Shown here one piece after another: positions 7,212 through 16,522 of a stretch of DNA of 64,000 bases. The position numbers were made by a program, and so were the translations under genes. This stretch comes from Nitrospinia bacterium (GTDB lineage: Bacteria; Nitrospinota; Nitrospinia; Nitrospinales; JAJDAT01): positions 1 to 64,000 of the forward strand of contig JAJDAT010000047.1 of assembly GCA_029261715.1 (NCBI GenBank), in the 5' to 3' direction. The notes below the pieces were generated by a model. That model was not told the origin of the DNA and ran no database searches. It saw only the letters and a program-made list of their open reading frames with translations. The stretch's first letter is position 1; every line of letters begins with the position of its first letter.

Positions 7212-8921
7212 ATGAATGAAAAAAATATTCGATTCGATAATTTGAGAGGCGACCTTTTTGGGGGGATAACTGCTGGTATTGTGGCTTTGCCTTTGGCTCT
7301 AGCTTTTGGCGTTCAATCAGGTTTGGGGGCCGCTGCTGGAATGTATGGAGCTATTTTTTTGGGGCTTATTGCCGCTATTCTGGGTGGGACTGCCAGCCAA
7401 ATAAGCGGACCAACAGGCCCGATGACCGTTGTTACGAGCATAGTTATTCTGACTGCAATTGAAAATTATGGAAGTATTGAACAAGGTTTCGGGTTTATTA
7501 TCGCTATTTTTGTGCTTTCCGGGCTTATCCAAATTGCATTTGGTATTTTTAAGTTGGGCGATTATATAAGATATATTCCTTACCCCGTAGTTTCTGGGTT
7601 TATGAGTGGAATTGGGATTATTATAATCATACTTTCCTTATTCCCATTTATGGGGCAAGCCTCTCCTAAAACAGTGATTGATGTTGTCATTCAATTACCG
7701 CAAGGTTTAGCTAACGCTAATTGGGATGCGGTCATTCTTGCGAGTATGACTCTTTTTGTGATTTACCTTTTACCAAAAATTTCGAAAGCAATTCCCGGTT
7801 CATTAATCGCCTTACTAGCAATCTCTCCTATGTCGTCAATCATGGGATTTGAAGTTCCTTTGATTGGGCCTATCCCTAACGGTATACCTGAGTTAAAAAT
7901 TAGCTCGATCTTAAGTTACGATATGTCTTATTTGAGCTTATTAGTTGAGTTAGCGCTGACTTTGGCTGTTCTAGGGGCAATAGACTCTTTATTGACTTCG
8001 GTTATTGCCGACAACGTAACTAAAACCAAGCACAATAGTAATCGAGAGCTTGTTGGTCAAGGTATAGGGAATATGATTGCAGGATGCTTCGGTGGGTTGC
8101 CAGGGGCGGGGGCGACGATGAGAACTCTGGTCAATGTCAATGCCGGCGGAAAAACAAGGCTGTCAGGAGTGATACATGGATTACTACTTTTGTTAATTTT
8201 AGTGGGATTAGGAGCTTTTGCCGAACAGATTCCTTTGGCAGTACTTTCAGGGATTTTAGTCACTGTTGGTATTGGTATCATCGATTATAAGGGAATTGGA
8301 CATATTAGATCGATTCCAAAAGCAGACGCTTGGGTTATGGTTATCGTATTGGGATTGACTGTATTTGTGGATTTAATTCAAGCTGTAGCCGCAGGCATGA
8401 TTCTTTCTTCCATTTTGTTTATGAAAAAAATGGGGGATCAAATAGGGAGTGAACTTAAAGTTCATCCGTTAAGAGAGGAAATGGGAACAGAAATTTTTTC
8501 CAACGATATTTCAGAAAAGATTTATATAAACCATTTTGACGGTCCTCTATTTTTTGGTTTCGCTCGCTCATTTCAAGAAGCGGCGGAAAAATTACCGGAT
8601 ATTAAGATGGTGGTTTTAAGAATGAATGACGTTCCTCATATTGATCAATCAGGACTTTATGCTCTTGAGGAAGTTATAAGCGTTTTATCAAAAAGAAGTA
8701 TTCAAGTGATAATCACAGGATTGAAAAAACAACCCAAGAGAATGCTTCATAGAATTAATATCGTTCCGGGACTATTGTCTGAACGAAATCTTTTCCCAAC
8801 GTTTGAAGATTTTATCTCTTGGTTAAAAGAGGGGATCAGAGACTTTGGTGACTCCGAGGAGTTTTTTGGGGATTTATGTAAATTAGAAAATGAAAAAGTT
8901 GGAATAAAGTATCGTTTGTAA
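7212..8921 (+). CDS. SulP family anion transporter with STAS domain
   Basis: About 569 residues of an inner-membrane SLC26/SulP transporter, which moves sulfate, bicarbonate or related anions. The N-terminus GDLFGGITAGIVALPLALAF and the next block with ISGPTGPMTVV are the classic SulP signature helices. FGGLPGAGATMRTLVNVNAG is the core motif near TM8. A STAS domain follows (about residues 440-540, with HIDQSGLYALEEV). The start is taken as ATG 7212. A TTG at 7188 is possible and has GGAAG close by. Whether the substrate is bicarbonate (BicA-like) or sulfate cannot be told. The shared upstream motif ties its regulation to the SulP gene at 9606. Confidence 0.92.
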   Translation: MNEKNIRFDNLRGDLFGGITAGIVALPLALAFGVQSGLGAAAGMYGAIFLGLIAAILGGTASQISGPTGPMTVVTSIVILTAIENYGSIEQGFGFIIAIFVLSGLIQIAFGIFKLGDYIRYIPYPVVSGFMSGIGIIIIILSLFPFMGQASPKTVIDVVIQLPQGLANANWDAVILASMTLFVIYLLPKISKAIPGSLIALLAISPMSSIMGFEVPLIGPIPNGIPELKISSILSYDMSYLSLLVELALTLAVLGAIDSLLTSVIADNVTKTKHNSNRELVGQGIGNMIAGCFGGLPGAGATMRTLVNVNAGGKTRLSGVIHGLLLLLILVGLGAFAEQIPLAVLSGILVTVGIGIIDYKGIGHIRSIPKADAWVMVIVLGLTVFVDLIQAVAAGMILSSILFMKKMGDQIGSELKVHPLREEMGTEIFSNDISEKIYINHFDGPLFFGFARSFQEAAEKLPDIKMVVLRMNDVPHIDQSGLYALEEVISVLSKRSIQVIITGLKKQPKRMLHRINIVPGLLSERNLFPTFEDFISWLKEGIRDFGDSEEFFGDLCKLENEKVGIKYRL

Positions 8922-8934
8922 TTTGCAAGTTACG

Positions 8935-8982
8935 GTTTGGCTTACTACCAAGTCCAATTTTGCCAAGCTATTTTTTTTTTGT
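8935..8982 (+). terminator. Weak terminator after first SulP gene
   Basis: TTTGGC pairs with GCCAAG across a loop of about 20 bases and is followed by TA and a run of nine to ten T. The stem is short, so confidence is low. Confidence 0.4.
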
Positions 8983-9081
8983 GTCAATAGGTTCTGCCCT
9001 ACGGAATGAAACAATAGAATATTATTTTGATCTTTCCAATTAAATGCTAGTTTTTCAAGGTTCCCTTTAAAGAGAGTAATT

Positions 9082-9090
9082 CCCCCCCCC
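9082..9090. repeat. C9 homopolymer tract
   Basis: Nine consecutive C in an AT-rich spacer, about 110 bases upstream of SulP motif copy B. Long C tracts are prone to slippage and are rare by chance at this base composition. Confidence 0.9.
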
Positions 9091-9199
9091 TGCCAAACTT
9101 TTCTAGCTTTCTATTTTAAACTTTCAATTGTATTCAAATCCTGAAGGCGGCCTAAAAAACTGACGGTCGATAGGAATATTCTTATTTTTTGAGTCAAGT

Positions 9200-9239
9200 T
9201 TTAGTAAAATACGTTAGTATGGTTTAGTAGTTTTAATTA
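9200..9239 (+). promoter_or_regulatory. SulP upstream motif, copy B
   Basis: TTTAGTAAAAT at 9200-9210, 20 bases, TTTTAATTA at 9231-9239. GTCAA precedes it, as it does in copy C. It lies about 370 bases before the second SulP start. The sequence after it also resembles that after copies A and C, so a segment of about 75 bases appears to be duplicated. Confidence 0.6.
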
Positions 9240-9442
9240 TGATGAATAGCTTCTTTATTCTGGAGTAAAAAGAAGGAGTCCTAATAGCGATATCAAGTGG
9301 AAAAAGGTTGTTTACTTACATAGATATTTGAAACTATTGGATATTAAGAGATTTTACCCACAATTACATTCAAACTTTGAGAACGGTTTCAAATCAAACT
9401 TTATCAACAAAAATCAGAAAGTTCTTAATTTTTTGGTCAAAC

Positions 9443-9482
9443 TTTAGTAGAATCATTTAGCTTCTTCTAGTAGTTTTAATTA
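9443..9482 (+). promoter_or_regulatory. SulP upstream motif, copy C
   Basis: TTTAGTAGAAT at 9443-9453, 20 bases, TTTTAATTA at 9474-9482. It is 124 bases before the second SulP start and 243 bases after copy B. The N20 of copies B and C both end TAGTAG. Confidence 0.6.
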
Positions 9483-9605
9483 TTACATCTAATTTCTTTC
9501 TGCTGTGAGTAAATTAAGCCCTGAATATTGAGGGTTATCCGAAGAGGTTTTCCAATATAAATAAAGAAATTATTAAGTTTGATAGCCTGAGAAACGATTT
9601 TACCC

Positions 9606-11267
9606 ATGAGTATGCCAACCGAAACGATTGAAAACCCTACAGAGAACTTTATTGGGCCAATACCTCCTGCCCAAAAACCTGTTTCCACTGAAATTCCTAG
9701 AGGAAACTTTAAAGGGTTTAAAACTAATGCCAAAACGGATGTTCTCTCTGGCTTTTTAGTTTTTCTCATTGCTTTGCCACTGTGTCTAGGAATTGCTCTG
9801 GCTTCTGGGTATCCTGCAATTGCTGGTATTTTATCGGCAATTGTTGGTGGAATAGTCGCCACCTTCTTTAGCAATTCGGAGCTTACGATAAAGGGACCTG
9901 CCGCTGGTTTGATTGTTATTGCCCTTGGTTGCGTCACGGAATTTGGGTTTACTGGAGGTGTGGATTCTGCGAAGGACTATCAGGCGTATCGTTTAGCGCT
10001 TGGCGTTGGGGTTGCAGCTGGCGTTGTACAAATTTTATTCGGAGTTTTTCGGTTAGGAATCCTTGGAGAGTTTTTCCCGTTAGCGGCTATTCATGGTTTG
10101 CTAGCTTCAATTGGAATTATCATTATCGCAAAACAGTTTCCTGTGCTTCTGGGGTTACATCCAGAGGGCGCTCCGCTTGAGTTGCTCGCTAATATCCCTT
10201 CCTTCATTCTAAATATGAATCCCGGAATTGGGTCAATTGGAATGATCAGTCTTATCATTATTTCTGGCTATACTTTGATAAAAAACCCAAAGTTAAGAGT
10301 AATTCCTGCGCCTATGATGATGTTATTGATAACGGTTCCAATGGGAATATATGTTGGAATTGGCGAGGAGAGGTCTTACACGTTTAATAACCAAATTTAC
10401 CAATTAGGCGAAAAGTTTTTAGTCAACGTTCCAAGCAATTTATTCAATGCTTTGGCTTTTCCAGATTTTTCAGGATTGGCCACGGAGACTGGAATTAGAT
10501 ACGTTGTTCTGTTTGCGCTTATTGGTAGTTTGGAAAGTTTACTAAGCGCTAAAGCCGTTGATCAGATCGATCCGTGGAAGCGAAAAACAAATATGGATCG
10601 CGATATGTTAGCTGTGGGATTAGGTAATACATTGTCGGCTTTCATTGGCGGATTGCCAATGATTTCAGAAATCGTTCGGAGTAAAGCTAATATTGATAAC
10701 GGAGCAAGAACTAGGTTTGCAAATTTTTTTCATGGGTTACTTTTACTATTTTGTGTTGCCTTGATCCCAGGGATAATTAATCAAATTCCACTAGCTGCTT
10801 TGGCGGCGTTATTGGTCGTTACAGGTTTTCGTCTAGCCTCTCCTAAAGAGTTTGTGCATATGTATCACTTAGGAAAAGACCAGTTCATTATTTTTCTGTC
10901 TACAGTAATTGGCGTATTAGCTACTGATCTTTTAAAAGGAATTGCTATAGGAATTGGAGCTAGAATTATCATCCATCTGATCAATGGAGTTCCCATTCGT
11001 TCATTCTTTAAATTGAATGCTCAGGTCGTGCATGAAAGTGATCAATCCGTCACGATTCATATACCAGAGGCAGCTATTTTTAGTACTTGGATTCCTTTGC
11101 GAAAGCGTCTTCACCGTTTCCATCAAGAGGGGAAGAAGGTCACTCTGGATCTTTCGAAAACGCGGCATATTGACTATACGGTTAAGTCTAAGATCGATGA
11201 GTGGATAAAAGAATTCAACGAGAAAGGTCTTGAGCTGTCAGTGCGAGGTTTAGATCAGCATCACTGA
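9606..11267 (+). CDS. SulP family anion transporter, second paralogue
   Basis: A 553-residue inner-membrane transporter. After a hydrophilic Pro-rich leader of about 40 residues come TDVLSGFLVFLIALPLCLGI, a block with IKGPAAGLIVIALG, and IGGLPMISEIVRSKANIDNG. The C-terminus is a short STAS-like domain (VTLDLSKTRHIDYTVKSKI). It belongs to a different SulP subgroup from the gene at 7212, since its core motif is GGLPMISEIVRSKAN versus GGLPGAGATMRTLVN. The relic at 723-1030 (GGLPITEVIVKSSAN) resembles this subgroup more. The start is ATG 9606. A role in bicarbonate or sulfate uptake is likely, but the substrate is undetermined. Confidence 0.92.
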   Translation: MSMPTETIENPTENFIGPIPPAQKPVSTEIPRGNFKGFKTNAKTDVLSGFLVFLIALPLCLGIALASGYPAIAGILSAIVGGIVATFFSNSELTIKGPAAGLIVIALGCVTEFGFTGGVDSAKDYQAYRLALGVGVAAGVVQILFGVFRLGILGEFFPLAAIHGLLASIGIIIIAKQFPVLLGLHPEGAPLELLANIPSFILNMNPGIGSIGMISLIIISGYTLIKNPKLRVIPAPMMMLLITVPMGIYVGIGEERSYTFNNQIYQLGEKFLVNVPSNLFNALAFPDFSGLATETGIRYVVLFALIGSLESLLSAKAVDQIDPWKRKTNMDRDMLAVGLGNTLSAFIGGLPMISEIVRSKANIDNGARTRFANFFHGLLLLFCVALIPGIINQIPLAALAALLVVTGFRLASPKEFVHMYHLGKDQFIIFLSTVIGVLATDLLKGIAIGIGARIIIHLINGVPIRSFFKLNAQVVHESDQSVTIHIPEAAIFSTWIPLRKRLHRFHQEGKKVTLDLSKTRHIDYTVKSKIDEWIKEFNEKGLELSVRGLDQHH

Positions 11268-11621
11268 TTCAAATGTCGCGACTCATATAGAACCGAAAAG
11301 ACGTGAAAAATAAAGCTTTTAATTCTTGGAATTTCCTGGGTTTAACTTTTATTTCTTAATTTATTTGAAAATTAGTCGTCTCAGTTTCAACCCCCTGCCA
11401 TTAATTCTTGTCATTACAATAAACAGACTTTGCCGCTGTCGTTTTTCATTCTACGTCAAAAAATAATAAAAAAATTGTAGTTCTGACTTGTAAACGCCAA
11501 ATGTTTTCACTGTTTTTGTATAGATTGTTTGTTCATTGGTATTTCCGATAAAACTTTGAGCTAATAATAAGGTATATTTAAATATTGTTACAGTTCCATC
11601 TTTTAACGGTTTGAGATTTTT
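11268..11621. other. Spacer between SulP gene and kinase
   Basis: These 354 AT-rich bases contain no supported gene. A 71-codon minus-strand frame overlaps the kinase start and looks like chance. The SulP motif found upstream of the transporters is not repeated here. Confidence 0.5.
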
Positions 11622-13007
11622 ATGTTTAAAAGTAAATTTAGAGTTTTGACCATTCCTTGGTGGCATTATTTGTTGATTGGCATTATTGGGTTAATGGTAA
11701 TTAAGGCCTTGATTATTAGCTATCAATATTCGATGCGAATGAACAGCCTTTATGCGCCCTTAATATACGCTAGCGTAGAAGTTGAACTGAATGTAACGAC
11801 AGCTCATTTACTTGTTGAAGAAATTCTAAATGGAGATCATTTCGAAGAGGAAGATGTTTGGAAGAAATATGCTCTTGCCGAATGGTATGTTCAGGCAATT
11901 CTAAATGGGGGAGAACAAGGACAAGAAAAAATCTTACCTTTGAAAGATAAAAAGCTTCGCTTTATTGTTCAAGATCTGGAGAAACGTCTTACGCAATTTA
12001 AAAATATTTCGGGCGAAAGATTGAAAAAAAGATCTGTTTCTGGGGCTGGATCTGAAATTGATCAAAGGTATAACAGAATTTTTAGAATTTTTTTAGACGA
12101 AGCGGAATCTGTTAAGAACCAACTCCAATTTGTGATGGTAGAAGACGTAAAAGACTTCCGCAATATTTTTATATCATTGTTAATAGTGGTACTAATATTG
12201 GGAATGGTTGTTATTTTTAACTTTTATCGACTGGAAAGGTTGCGCGTCAACGATATTAGGAGTCTACAGGACGCTAACGACGAGCTTCAGAGCGAGATTG
12301 AAGACCGTCGCCGAGCGGAAAATCAATTAAGAGATTCAAGAGAACAATTACGCAAATTGAGCAATCAATTACAGGTAATCCGTGAAAACGAAAAAACAAG
12401 AATCTCTAGAGAAATACATGACGAGCTTGGGCAAATTTTGACTGGATTAAAAATGGAACTATCTTGTTTGGAAGTTGAGTTAGATTCTCCAGAAATAGTT
12501 GGAAAATTGGAAGCGATGGGTGGGATGATTGATTCGACGATTAATTCTGTCCGGCGTATAGCAACTGAATTGCGTCCGCAAATTTTAGATACGTGTGGCC
12601 TTTTGGATGCTCTGGAGTGGCAAGGTATGGATTATCAAGCCAGGACTGGGATAGAATGTGAACTGGAATTACCGAAAAATTCTGTGAAATTAGACTCTCA
12701 ACTATCGACAACCATTTTTAGAATTTGTCAAGAAACTCTAACCAACGTGGCAAGACATGCAAACGCAAGCAAAGTTTCTGTGTCTTTAAAGTTTAATGAA
12801 AAAGATCTTTGTTTGCTTGTTAAGGATAATGGTAAGGGAATTGAACTTGATCAAATTTATAATTCCAATTCCTTAGGGTTGCTGGGGATCCAAGAGCGCG
12901 CTAACTATTGGGGTGGGCATGTAACGATTGACAGCGCTCCAGGAGAAGGCGCCTTATTCACGATTAATTTACCTTTAAACGGAAATCGTTCCTCAGAAAA
13001 TGTCTAA
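11622..13007 (+). CDS. NarX/DegS-type sensor histidine kinase
   Basis: A 461-residue kinase with a transmembrane helix at about 13-33, a periplasmic helical segment to about 185, and a second helix at about 187-205 (IFISLLIVVLILGMVVIF). A coiled coil leads into a HisKA_3 domain with EKTRISREIHDELGQILTGL, and the phosphoacceptor His is residue 266. The ATPase domain shows FRICQETLTNVARHANAS (N box) and DNGKGI (G1). It overlaps the next gene by eight bases, so the two form one translational unit. The signal is unknown. Proximity to SulP genes is suggestive only. Confidence 0.93.
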   Translation: MFKSKFRVLTIPWWHYLLIGIIGLMVIKALIISYQYSMRMNSLYAPLIYASVEVELNVTTAHLLVEEILNGDHFEEEDVWKKYALAEWYVQAILNGGEQGQEKILPLKDKKLRFIVQDLEKRLTQFKNISGERLKKRSVSGAGSEIDQRYNRIFRIFLDEAESVKNQLQFVMVEDVKDFRNIFISLLIVVLILGMVVIFNFYRLERLRVNDIRSLQDANDELQSEIEDRRRAENQLRDSREQLRKLSNQLQVIRENEKTRISREIHDELGQILTGLKMELSCLEVELDSPEIVGKLEAMGGMIDSTINSVRRIATELRPQILDTCGLLDALEWQGMDYQARTGIECELELPKNSVKLDSQLSTTIFRICQETLTNVARHANASKVSVSLKFNEKDLCLLVKDNGKGIELDQIYNSNSLGLLGIQERANYWGGHVTIDSAPGEGALFTINLPLNGNRSSENV

Positions 13008-13638
13008 TATAAAAGTATTAATAGCGGATGATCATGCTGTTGTGCGGCAGGGATTAAAACATATTATTGAGCGTGACTCCGGTATTGAGGTGATTGGCGA
13101 AGCTGAAAATGGTAATGAAGTTTTAGAGAGAGTTAAAGTGTTAGAGATAGACGTAATTTTAATGGACATTGAAATGCCAGAAAAAAATGGAATGGAAACT
13201 CTGGCCCACCTTAAGACATCAAATCCAAACTTACCCGTTATTATTTTAAGTATTTTTGCCGAAGAGCAATATGGTTTAAGGCTTATTCAATCGGGCGCAT
13301 CAAGTTACCTTTCTAAAACGTGCCCTCCTAGTCAACTTTTAGAAGCTATTCATAAAGTGGCTAATGGGGGAAAATACATAACTTCTTCTTTAGGGGAATT
13401 GCTTGTTAAAAATATGGACAATGAGGCGAATAAGCCTATCCATGAATCCCTCTCCAATCGCGAATATCAAATCTTTTTTATGATTGCCTCCGGCAAAAAA
13501 CAAAAAGATATAGCTTCGGAATTATCTATAAGCATTAACACGGTGAACGTTCACCGTGCGAATATTTTGAAAAAACTAAACGCTAAAAGTAATTCTGAAA
13601 TAATCCGCTATGCGCTTCAAAACGATCTCATAAAATAA
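13000..13638 (+). CDS. NarL/LuxR-type response regulator
   Basis: A 212-residue cognate regulator of the kinase it overlaps. The receiver domain (1-120) has the acidic pair (ADDH), the phosphoacceptor Asp in VILMDIEMPEKNG, and Lys in YLSKTCP. The C-terminal GerE/LuxR helix-turn-helix is LSNREYQIFFMIASGKKQKD followed by IASELSISINTVNVHRANIL. It should bind DNA as a dimer when phosphorylated. A strong terminator follows. Confidence 0.93.
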   Translation: MSNIKVLIADDHAVVRQGLKHIIERDSGIEVIGEAENGNEVLERVKVLEIDVILMDIEMPEKNGMETLAHLKTSNPNLPVIILSIFAEEQYGLRLIQSGASSYLSKTCPPSQLLEAIHKVANGGKYITSSLGELLVKNMDNEANKPIHESLSNREYQIFFMIASGKKQKDIASELSISINTVNVHRANILKKLNAKSNSEIIRYALQNDLIK

Positions 13639-13675
13639 ATTCCTTAGCTCGCTTAAAGAAAGTTGGGAAATAAAC

Positions 13676-13706
13676 AAAACCTGTGCCGCTCGGCACAGGT
13701 TTTTTT
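13676..13706 (+). terminator. Rho-independent terminator after the two-component operon
   Basis: AAAACCTGTGCC pairs perfectly with GGCACAGGTTTT around the loop GCTC, followed by seven T. This is the clearest intrinsic terminator of the first 40 kb. Confidence 0.93.
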
Positions 13707-13742
13707 AAATGATTTCACTATAAAAATCAGAGAACTTATTAA

Positions 13743-14693
13743 GTGGAAATTTATTCTGAAATTTTAAAAGCCGAAAAACGGATAAAAAAGTATGTCCGAA
13801 AAACTCCGTTAGAATTTTCTTCCTATTTGAGTAAACTCTGTAGCGCAAAAGTTTATTTGAAGCTTGAATCTGAGCAATTAACCGGTTCTTTTAAAATTCG
13901 AGGCGCGTTTAATAAGTTTCTGGCTCACAAAGGTCGATTGAAAAATGGATTTATTACCGCATCGACTGGCAATCATGGCAAAGCGGTAGGGTATGTATCA
14001 AAATTATTAGGTCTGAAAGGTACAGTCTTTGTCCCTGAAACAGTAGCGAAAGCTAAATTAGAAGCTATTCAATATTACGGAATGAATATTGAAAAGCATG
14101 CCGGTGATAGTGGTGAAGTAGAAATACACGCTAGAAATATTGCTCTTGAGAGAAACACTCCATTTATTTCTCCTTACAATGATCTTCATATTACGGCAGG
14201 ACAAGGGACGATAGGGTGTGAATTATTCGCTGAATTTCCTAGTACCGATATTGTAGTTGCGTGTATTGGGGGTGGAGGATTGATTTCAGGGATTGCGAGT
14301 TATATGAAGAGCAAAAAAAAAGAAATAAAAATAATCGGTTGCGAGCCTAAGAATTCATGCGAAATGTCCGCCTCCATTAAAGCGGGTAAACAAGTTTTTG
14401 TGAAGCATAAGCCAACCTTGTCCGATGGTTCGGCGGGAGGTGTAGAGCCAGACTCTATAACGTTCGATCTTTGCCAAAAATATGTCGACGACTATTTACA
14501 GGTTTCGGAGTTAGCAATAAAGAAAAGTATGTTCTTAATGATAGATAAACATAAAAAAATCGTTGAAGGCGCTGCGGCAGTTCCTATCGCCGCGCTTTTA
14601 GCAAATAAAAAAATGTTTATAGATAAGAATGTGGTGGTGATTATTTCTGGCGCGGGTGTAGGTATTGAAACGATTCGGAAAGTAATGGATTGA
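13743..14693 (+). CDS. Threonine/serine dehydratase-like PLP enzyme (fold type II)
   Basis: A 316-residue single-domain PLP enzyme without the regulatory ACT domain of biosynthetic IlvA. Visible motifs are LKLESEQLTGSFKIRGA, with the PLP-binding Lys in SFKIRGA, then TASTGNHGKAVGY for the substrate carboxylate loop, and CIGGGGLISGIA for the phosphate cradle. Translation starts at GTG 13743. It shares one base with the downstream cyclodeaminase-like gene (TGATG). That pairing is known from hydroxyectoine use (EutB/EutC) and the beta-hydroxyaspartate cycle (BhcB/BhcD), where the dehydratase makes an enamine/imine that the partner reduces. The substrate here is unknown and no ectoine or Bhc genes are nearby. 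Confidence 0.88.
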   Translation: MEIYSEILKAEKRIKKYVRKTPLEFSSYLSKLCSAKVYLKLESEQLTGSFKIRGAFNKFLAHKGRLKNGFITASTGNHGKAVGYVSKLLGLKGTVFVPETVAKAKLEAIQYYGMNIEKHAGDSGEVEIHARNIALERNTPFISPYNDLHITAGQGTIGCELFAEFPSTDIVVACIGGGGLISGIASYMKSKKKEIKIIGCEPKNSCEMSASIKAGKQVFVKHKPTLSDGSAGGVEPDSITFDLCQKYVDDYLQVSELAIKKSMFLMIDKHKKIVEGAAAVPIAALLANKKMFIDKNVVVIISGAGVGIETIRKVMD

Positions 14694-15649
14694 TGAAGCC
14701 TGTAATAATTGAGAAAGAAGAAATTATAAAGTTATTAGATTTTAAGGAAATTATTTCCGTTATTGAAAAAAGCTTTATCGACTTTTCTGAGGGGAAATTA
14801 GTAATGCCGCCACCTCAGGATATTGTGATTGAGGAGTTCCGAGGTGAGACACATATTAAAAGCGCTTATGTGGAGGGAAACGATTCTTATTGCGTCAAAA
14901 TAGCCTCTGGGTTTTATGATAATCCAAAGCTAGGTTTAAATTCGTCTCAAGGAATGATGATATTGCTTGATTCTAAAACAGGAGCGCCAAAGTGTATTCT
15001 TTTAGAAGACGGAATTTTGACCGATTATCGCACTGCTGCTGCGGGAGCGGTGGCCGCCAAATACTTAGCGCGTGCCGATAGCAAAAATGTTTTAGTTATT
15101 GGTTCTGGAATACAAGCTAGATTACAGGTTGAGTTTTTGCTTCAAGTTTTTGAAATTCAGCGACTCTGTGTATGGGGAAGAAATGAAGAGAGTGTTAAAA
15201 ATTATTGCGATTATATTTCAAAGTTTAATTTCTTAGATTTGGAAGTTTTAACAACTGTTCAGGATCACAAAGAAATTGACATTGTTATAACAACGACGCC
15301 TGCAAGATCTCCTCTACTTTCCGTAGTTGAAAAAGGAGCCCACGTAAACGCAGTAGGAGCCGACATGCCAGGGAAGCAAGAGTTGAGTCCTAAGCTTTTG
15401 GCGAAAGCTAAAATAATTACAGATTCAACATCGCAATGTGAAAAAAGTGGAGAATTACAACATGCATTGCAATCTGGCGATATTTGTTTGAAAGACGTTC
15501 ACGCCGAACTGGGTGAAATTGTGTCTAAAACAAAAAAGGGGCGAGAGTCATCGGATGAAATTACTATTTTTGATTCGACAGGACTGGGGATTCAAGATTT
15601 GGCTATAGCCAAGTATGTTTACGAAAAGTTTATTAATTTGGCAGAGTAG
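14693..15649 (+). CDS. Ornithine cyclodeaminase/mu-crystallin family protein, probable imine reductase
   Basis: A 318-residue NAD(P)-dependent member of the OCD/mu-crystallin family. Family motifs are MPPPQDIVIE, GETHIKSAYV, LEDGILTDYRTAAAGAVAAK, and the Rossmann loop VLVIGSGIQARLQ, then VNAVGADMPGKQEL and IFDSTGLGIQDLAIAKYVYE. ATG 14693 overlaps the dehydratase stop. Family members act as ornithine cyclodeaminase, alanine dehydrogenase, ketimine reductase (EutC, CRYM) or iminosuccinate reductase (BhcD). Coupling to a dehydratase favours imine reduction, which is inference. Confidence 0.87.
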   Translation: MKPVIIEKEEIIKLLDFKEIISVIEKSFIDFSEGKLVMPPPQDIVIEEFRGETHIKSAYVEGNDSYCVKIASGFYDNPKLGLNSSQGMMILLDSKTGAPKCILLEDGILTDYRTAAAGAVAAKYLARADSKNVLVIGSGIQARLQVEFLLQVFEIQRLCVWGRNEESVKNYCDYISKFNFLDLEVLTTVQDHKEIDIVITTTPARSPLLSVVEKGAHVNAVGADMPGKQELSPKLLAKAKIITDSTSQCEKSGELQHALQSGDICLKDVHAELGEIVSKTKKGRESSDEITIFDSTGLGIQDLAIAKYVYEKFINLAE

Positions 15650-15728
15650 TGGCCATTAAAAAATAAAAGCTTAATCGTAGGCGAGAAAATTCTAAAAAAC
15701 AGATTTAATCACGACAGCGCTAGATAAT

Positions 15729-16127
15729 TTATTTTTTCTTTTTAGGGGAAAATTTGTCGACGTAATATTTAGCGACATCCTTAAAGGAGACTGTCCCGAC
15801 AATTCTTTTTCTCTCTGTTACCGCTATGTGACGGGTGTTTTTTCTATGCATTTCTAAGAATGCAAATATCATTGATTTGTCGCCATCAATGGTATAAACG
15901 GGACTAGACATAGCTGCGCCGACTGTGAACTCATGCGGATGAAATTTTTGAGCGACAACTTTCTTCAGTAGATCTGTTGCAGTGAAGACCCCGACGTATT
16001 CAATACCTTCCTTAACTAATATTGAACTTGCCTTTTTCTCTACCATCAATTCACAGGCGGCTGAGACTGTTGTTTCAGGATCGACGCTCACGAAAGATTT
16101 CATCATAAAATCTTTAACTAATTCCAT
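15729..16127 (-). CDS. Stand-alone CBS-pair protein, second paralogue
   Basis: About 132 residues comprising a CBS pair (VKDFMMKSFVSVDPETTVSA; VGAAMSSPVYTIDGDKSM; RHIAVTERKRIVGTVSFKD) and a Lys-rich tail. The start at 16127 is favoured by GGAG six bases upstream. An ATG four codons earlier is also possible. It is a paralogue of the protein at 4179. It presumably senses adenylate and regulates an unknown partner in trans. Confidence 0.87.
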   Translation of the reverse strand: MELVKDFMMKSFVSVDPETTVSAACELMVEKKASSILVKEGIEYVGVFTATDLLKKVVAQKFHPHEFTVGAAMSSPVYTIDGDKSMIFAFLEMHRKNTRHIAVTERKRIVGTVSFKDVAKYYVDKFSPKKKK

Positions 16128-16522
16128 CAATTTCTCCATTCATCAAGGAATAAACTTCTCGAATTTCAATATTTTTCAATGACTTGATTGTAACCGATTT
16201 GCTCTAATATTTTATATTACTACCAAAATTTTTTGAATTTTTCTAGGTTTTCGTTTCCAATATTTTAAGTCATTGAGTTTAAAGTGGTTCAGCGGTTTCT
16301 CTGTTTATTGATATATTAAGAAAATATCTGATAAATTCAGTTTCTCGACTACTTAAAAAATATAGGCATTCGGGAAACTTATTTCTTTTTTATCAAAATA
16401 TTGTCCCTAATGACTTTACGGAAGAATTCAAAGATAGTTGATCTATTTTTGAATGAGTTTACAATTTATTTTTGTGACAAAATGACTTATGGAGCAATAT
16501 TCAAAATTTCAATTTTATTCAT
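16128..16522. other. AT-rich spacer, nothing recognised
   Basis: About 395 bases rich in A/T with short runs of T. No open frame with a ribosome site, RNA gene or strong hairpin was found. Confidence 0.5.

Noticed and set aside
11451-11666. 71-codon minus-strand frame before the NarX-type kinase
   Set aside because: Overlaps the kinase start, lacks a ribosome site and resembles no protein.
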